Assembly (NCBI GenBank): GCA_019321725.1
Contig: CM033106.1
Span: 15,040,551-15,104,550 of the forward strand
Direction: 5' to 3'
From: Paulownia fortunei
Taxonomy: Eukaryota > Streptophyta > Magnoliopsida > Lamiales > Paulowniaceae
Length of the DNA: 64,000 bases
Numbering within the stretch: the first letter of the stretch is position 1; every line of letters begins with the position of its first letter. The notes beneath the pieces were generated by a model, which worked only from the letters and a program-made list of their open reading frames with translations, did not search any database and was not told where the DNA came from. Shown here one piece after another: positions 61,332-64,000 of the stretch. The position numbers and the translations under genes were made by a program.

Positions 61332-63620
61332 TATTGGGTATGCACACACACGGAAAATATAAACACAGTAGAATTTGATTTTTTTCAAAATATGAAATAA
61401 ATATTACATTGTATGTAAATTAAACGAATTCCGAAACCCTTTTGCGATTACTTAGTTGTGCATTTTTAATACCTTGAGTGGAAAGTTTCAAAAAATTTAC
61501 CTTTTTTGCTTTTAATTGAAGTGATGTATGTAACGATCAAAATCATTCTCTCCAAGAACCAAATCTCAAGCTTGATCTGAACCCCTTGTATTGGAAATAT
61601 TCACTTAGAGTCCCAAGTGTTACCCTTATAAGCATATTCACAGCCCAAATGCCCATTCATAGTCATTCTTTTGCTAATAAGATCTTGACTCGATAATTCT
61701 ATCTTAAGAATTGGTTTGATAGTTTGGAACAAGAACAATAATTATTTTGATCGTTATTTCCAATGCAAGGGATTAAGTTGGTGGTTTTGGTTGGACAAGA
61801 AAAATGCCAATTTTCGCTTGCATCATGAAATAATTTTCTTCATCATGGAGGGGGTTGTATAGCACGAGTTTCAGAAAGGATTTATTCTAAAATTCATCCA
61901 TAATAGTGTGGGAAATCATCCTAAAAATCGGCCATGAGAAGGTATAATTATGACCACCAAGTTCCATCTATATGAAATCATATCCTTATCCAACTTCCTT
62001 GTGTTCACTCCTAGTGTTCACACAAGGTATGTCTTCTAATCCTATAAGAGTACTTCTTGACTTATTTAACTATGTCTTGCATCCCCATTCAACTCCTAAC
62101 AGGCTTCCTATAGGCCCTTACCTAATAGGTCCAATTTAATTGATCGAATCAATTAAATCAATTCATCTAATAAATTAAATAGGCTCACTATAATTAATTG
62201 ATCCACTTAATTAGTCATTTGTTCCGATTTTGGAAACTAAATCTAATTTGGTCAATTAATTAATCTGATTAATTACTTGAATTGATTAAATTTCTATTTA
62301 ATTAATTAAATTAATTAAATTAATCTAACCATTGGACTATTTCTTAAGCAAGAAATAGACTTGTCCAAGTTTGTGAGTGACCTATTAAGTTCACCCATGT
62401 GCTAGTGGGGGGCTCACAACTATTATGACTTAATTCAAATACTTTAATTATTCTTGATTAATTAATCTAATTTGTGTTGGAATTTACTTTAATTTCAAGA
62501 ACCTCACTAGTCATGGTTAGTGTCTAACAACTTGCCATGAAGACTTAGACATATGTGAAAAGGCTAACATTTCCAATTGCAAATACTATAGAACTATAGT
62601 CCTATCATCAACTAATGTCACGATTGAGCATAGGTAACAAATTATTAGTTGAAACCCCTTCTATGCACCCAATCCAATTTTCCTTATTTCATGGTAGAAT
62701 TAGAAAACTTTTTTCTATCTTCCATCCTACCTTGACCAAGGACTTGCAAGTCAACAACTATACAAGATATAAGAGATTCACCTATACTACCAGATAGGGT
62801 GATAGATCCTTTATTGGCTACTCAATAACCTCCATATATGAGATGATGTACCCAAAATACCCCCAATGTGATTATCCTATAATCAAAGGATAAATCAAAG
62901 TACACCATATCATGTACAGGGTTACAACGGTGCCTCATACACTATCATAATGAAGGAAATTCCCATTCGATAACCAATAGTTTCTTGGGAATTTTCAAGT
63001 AGATTTATTCAATGTACTTGATTTCTAACAAGTACACACATACATGCACTAGTGTTACAATACTGGCGGCTTCTCTCGGTACAACCACATCATACGGCAT
63101 TGCCTTCGCAACTGTGAAAATTCACATTCACCCCTCATCTAATCACATTTTTGCAAAGCTGTCACTGAAACTCCATCACTATCCTAAATTTCCTCTCAGC
63201 CATTGTCTCCATGCCAAATCACCCTTCAAAAGTTCAGCCCCTAAATGGCTCATCACTCGCTCCGCCATTTCCAGCTCCCCAGGTAAGCTTTGAGTTGACC
63301 TCCTTCATCAAAATTTTCTCATCCGCCTTCCTTATGAGCCTAAATCGTATGCGCAAGTCTTAAAGGACTAGTCAGAGCCCTTTGTCAAGAAGATATCGAC
63401 TTGAGATGTTTTTAAGATCACGACCATGGAGATATATTTAATGATTGCCATCCCATGTGCGACCATGCCCCATAGCCATATGTAATTAAGAGACTTCAAC
63501 TAATTCCGATAAAGTGAATTTAAGATAAAGATTTAATTTACTAATATTCATATGAGAAAGATTGTTCTACATAAGTATAAAGAGGGCCTATCCAATTGGC
63601 TCGTCGGTACTATTCTAATA
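61332..63620 (-). repeat. copia LTR carrying a foreign segment
   Basis: Starts TATTGGGTATGCAC and ends TACTATTCTAATA on the plus strand. The body matches 20874-22992 and 27786-29862, except for about 260 bp at 63060-63320 that those copies lack. Confidence 0.8.
63063..63282 (+). pseudogene. Captured first exon of an organelle-targeted protein gene (putative)
   Basis: 220 bp inside a copia LTR, more GC-rich than its surroundings and absent from the LTRs at 22660, 29540 and 38910. Read from a CTG at 63063 (context suggests a former ATG) it is open for 73 codons: LAASLGTTTSYGIAFATVK, then HIFAKLSLKLHHYPKF, KSPFKSSAPKWLITR and SAISSSP. It has no Asp or Glu and is rich in Ser, Lys, His and Ala, as plastid or mitochondrial transit peptides are. 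It ends CCAG|GTAAGC, a good splice-donor context, with intron-like sequence to 63320. I infer a first coding exon copied into the LTR. The parent gene was not recognised. Alternatively, it could be a chance open stretch. Confidence 0.6.
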
Positions 63621-63751
63621 GTTCTGACCATTATTGATCCAGTCCTAGTATACTATGATAACAACGAGGTAATTGTTCCAACAAAAGAGCTAATATTTAA
63701 TTAAAGATCGAAGCACATCACGAAATAATACCACTTGATTCATGAAATTAT
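63621..63751. other. Unassigned spacer
   Basis: About 130 bp between two copia LTR ends. It does not read as the expected rest of the Athila integrase, and nothing was recognised. Confidence 0.3.
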
Positions 63752-63824
63752 TTTTAGAGTAGTCCCGACTAGTCAATTAGTGGCGAGCTTTTATACTCAT
63801 GCAAGAACAATCATATTCATATTG
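63752..63824 (+). repeat. copia LTR start, plus sense, cut by a Tekay-type LTR
   Basis: 'tttagagtagtcccgactag' and 'ttatactcatgcaagaacaatc' match the reverse complement of 63560-63620. It stops where TGTAACACCCCC begins. Confidence 0.65.
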
Positions 63825-64000
63825 TGTAACACCCCCATTACTACACAACTAGATATCTAGTATAATTTGACATGATAGAACTTGTGTGCATGCATGGGAT
63901 ATTTTTTATTTGTAACACTTTAAGAAAAGATAAATCACTTCTTACATGTACAACCCTATTTAAAATACTTTCGCACACATCATGTATATAGTAAGATCAG
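63825..64000 (-). mobile_element. Start of a Tekay-type LTR, continues beyond the window
   Basis: TGTAACACCCCCATTACTAC followed by 'agtataatttgacatgatagaac' matches 43499, 52690 and 11495. Only 176 bp are in view. Confidence 0.85.

Larger units (their letters stand above)
59035..63620. mobile_element. Rearranged copia element with head-facing LTR ends
   Basis: Left end: 59035-59475 is an LTR start in plus sense (TGTTAGAGTAGGATGCCC). Right part: 61332-63620 is a full LTR in minus sense with PBS (61319-61331) and leader (59476-61318). The two outer ends are therefore the same LTR terminus in inverted orientation, which an ordinary element never has. No gag or pol is present. It could be one element inverted during or after insertion, or two overlapping insertions. 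Confidence 0.6.

Overview
The window is a block of flowering-plant DNA made almost wholly of old, nested LTR retrotransposons. The evidence is the mix of lineages: Ty1/copia elements with long LTRs (about 2 kb), Ty3/gypsy Tekay/Del chromoviruses with a chromodomain, and an Athila-type gypsy element. All are typical of plant chromosomes. The sequence is AT-rich, every reading frame is broken, and no intact host gene, tRNA, rRNA or CRISPR array is visible. The species cannot be named from this sequence.

Layout. 1-11494: a minus-strand copia element whose coding region is partly tandemly duplicated and interrupted by a plus-strand Tekay fragment (4200-6135). Gag starts near 8966, a leader follows, and then a worn 5' LTR (9689-11494). 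11495-13299: a truncated Tekay-type LTR. 13300-19085: a tandem array of truncated copia LTRs (about 1.65 kb per unit), leading into a plus-strand copia leader and gag-pol (19086-33030). That gag is split by a solo Tekay-type LTR (19943-31763). The solo LTR is split in turn by a 9-kb minus-strand copia element with both LTRs, a PBS and a PPT (20874-29862), giving three levels of nesting. 33031-40100: unassigned retroelement-like DNA holding a solo copia LTR (33867-39235), which contains a chimeric Tekay-type LTR (34887-38618).

40100-59034: an Athila element on the plus strand (LTR end, PBS, gag, protease, RT, RNase H, integrase). It is cut by a complete Tekay element (43499-55146, minus strand, target duplication cacta/tacta, itself carrying another LTR at 47117-49811) and by a truncated LTR (57040-58394). 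A rearranged copia element (59035-63620) lies next to the Athila integrase, with head-facing LTR ends. 63752-64000 holds an LTR fragment cut by another Tekay-type LTR that runs off the window.

The genes do not work together in any pathway; all coding regions are relics, with catalytic residues lost in several proteases and integrases. The one piece that looks like host gene sequence is about 220 bp in the LTR of the 59035-63620 element (63063-63282). It resembles the first exon of an organelle-targeted protein, has a splice-donor-like end, and is absent from the sister LTRs. I take it to be a captured exon and the most interesting item here. I see no new defence, metabolic or regulatory system.
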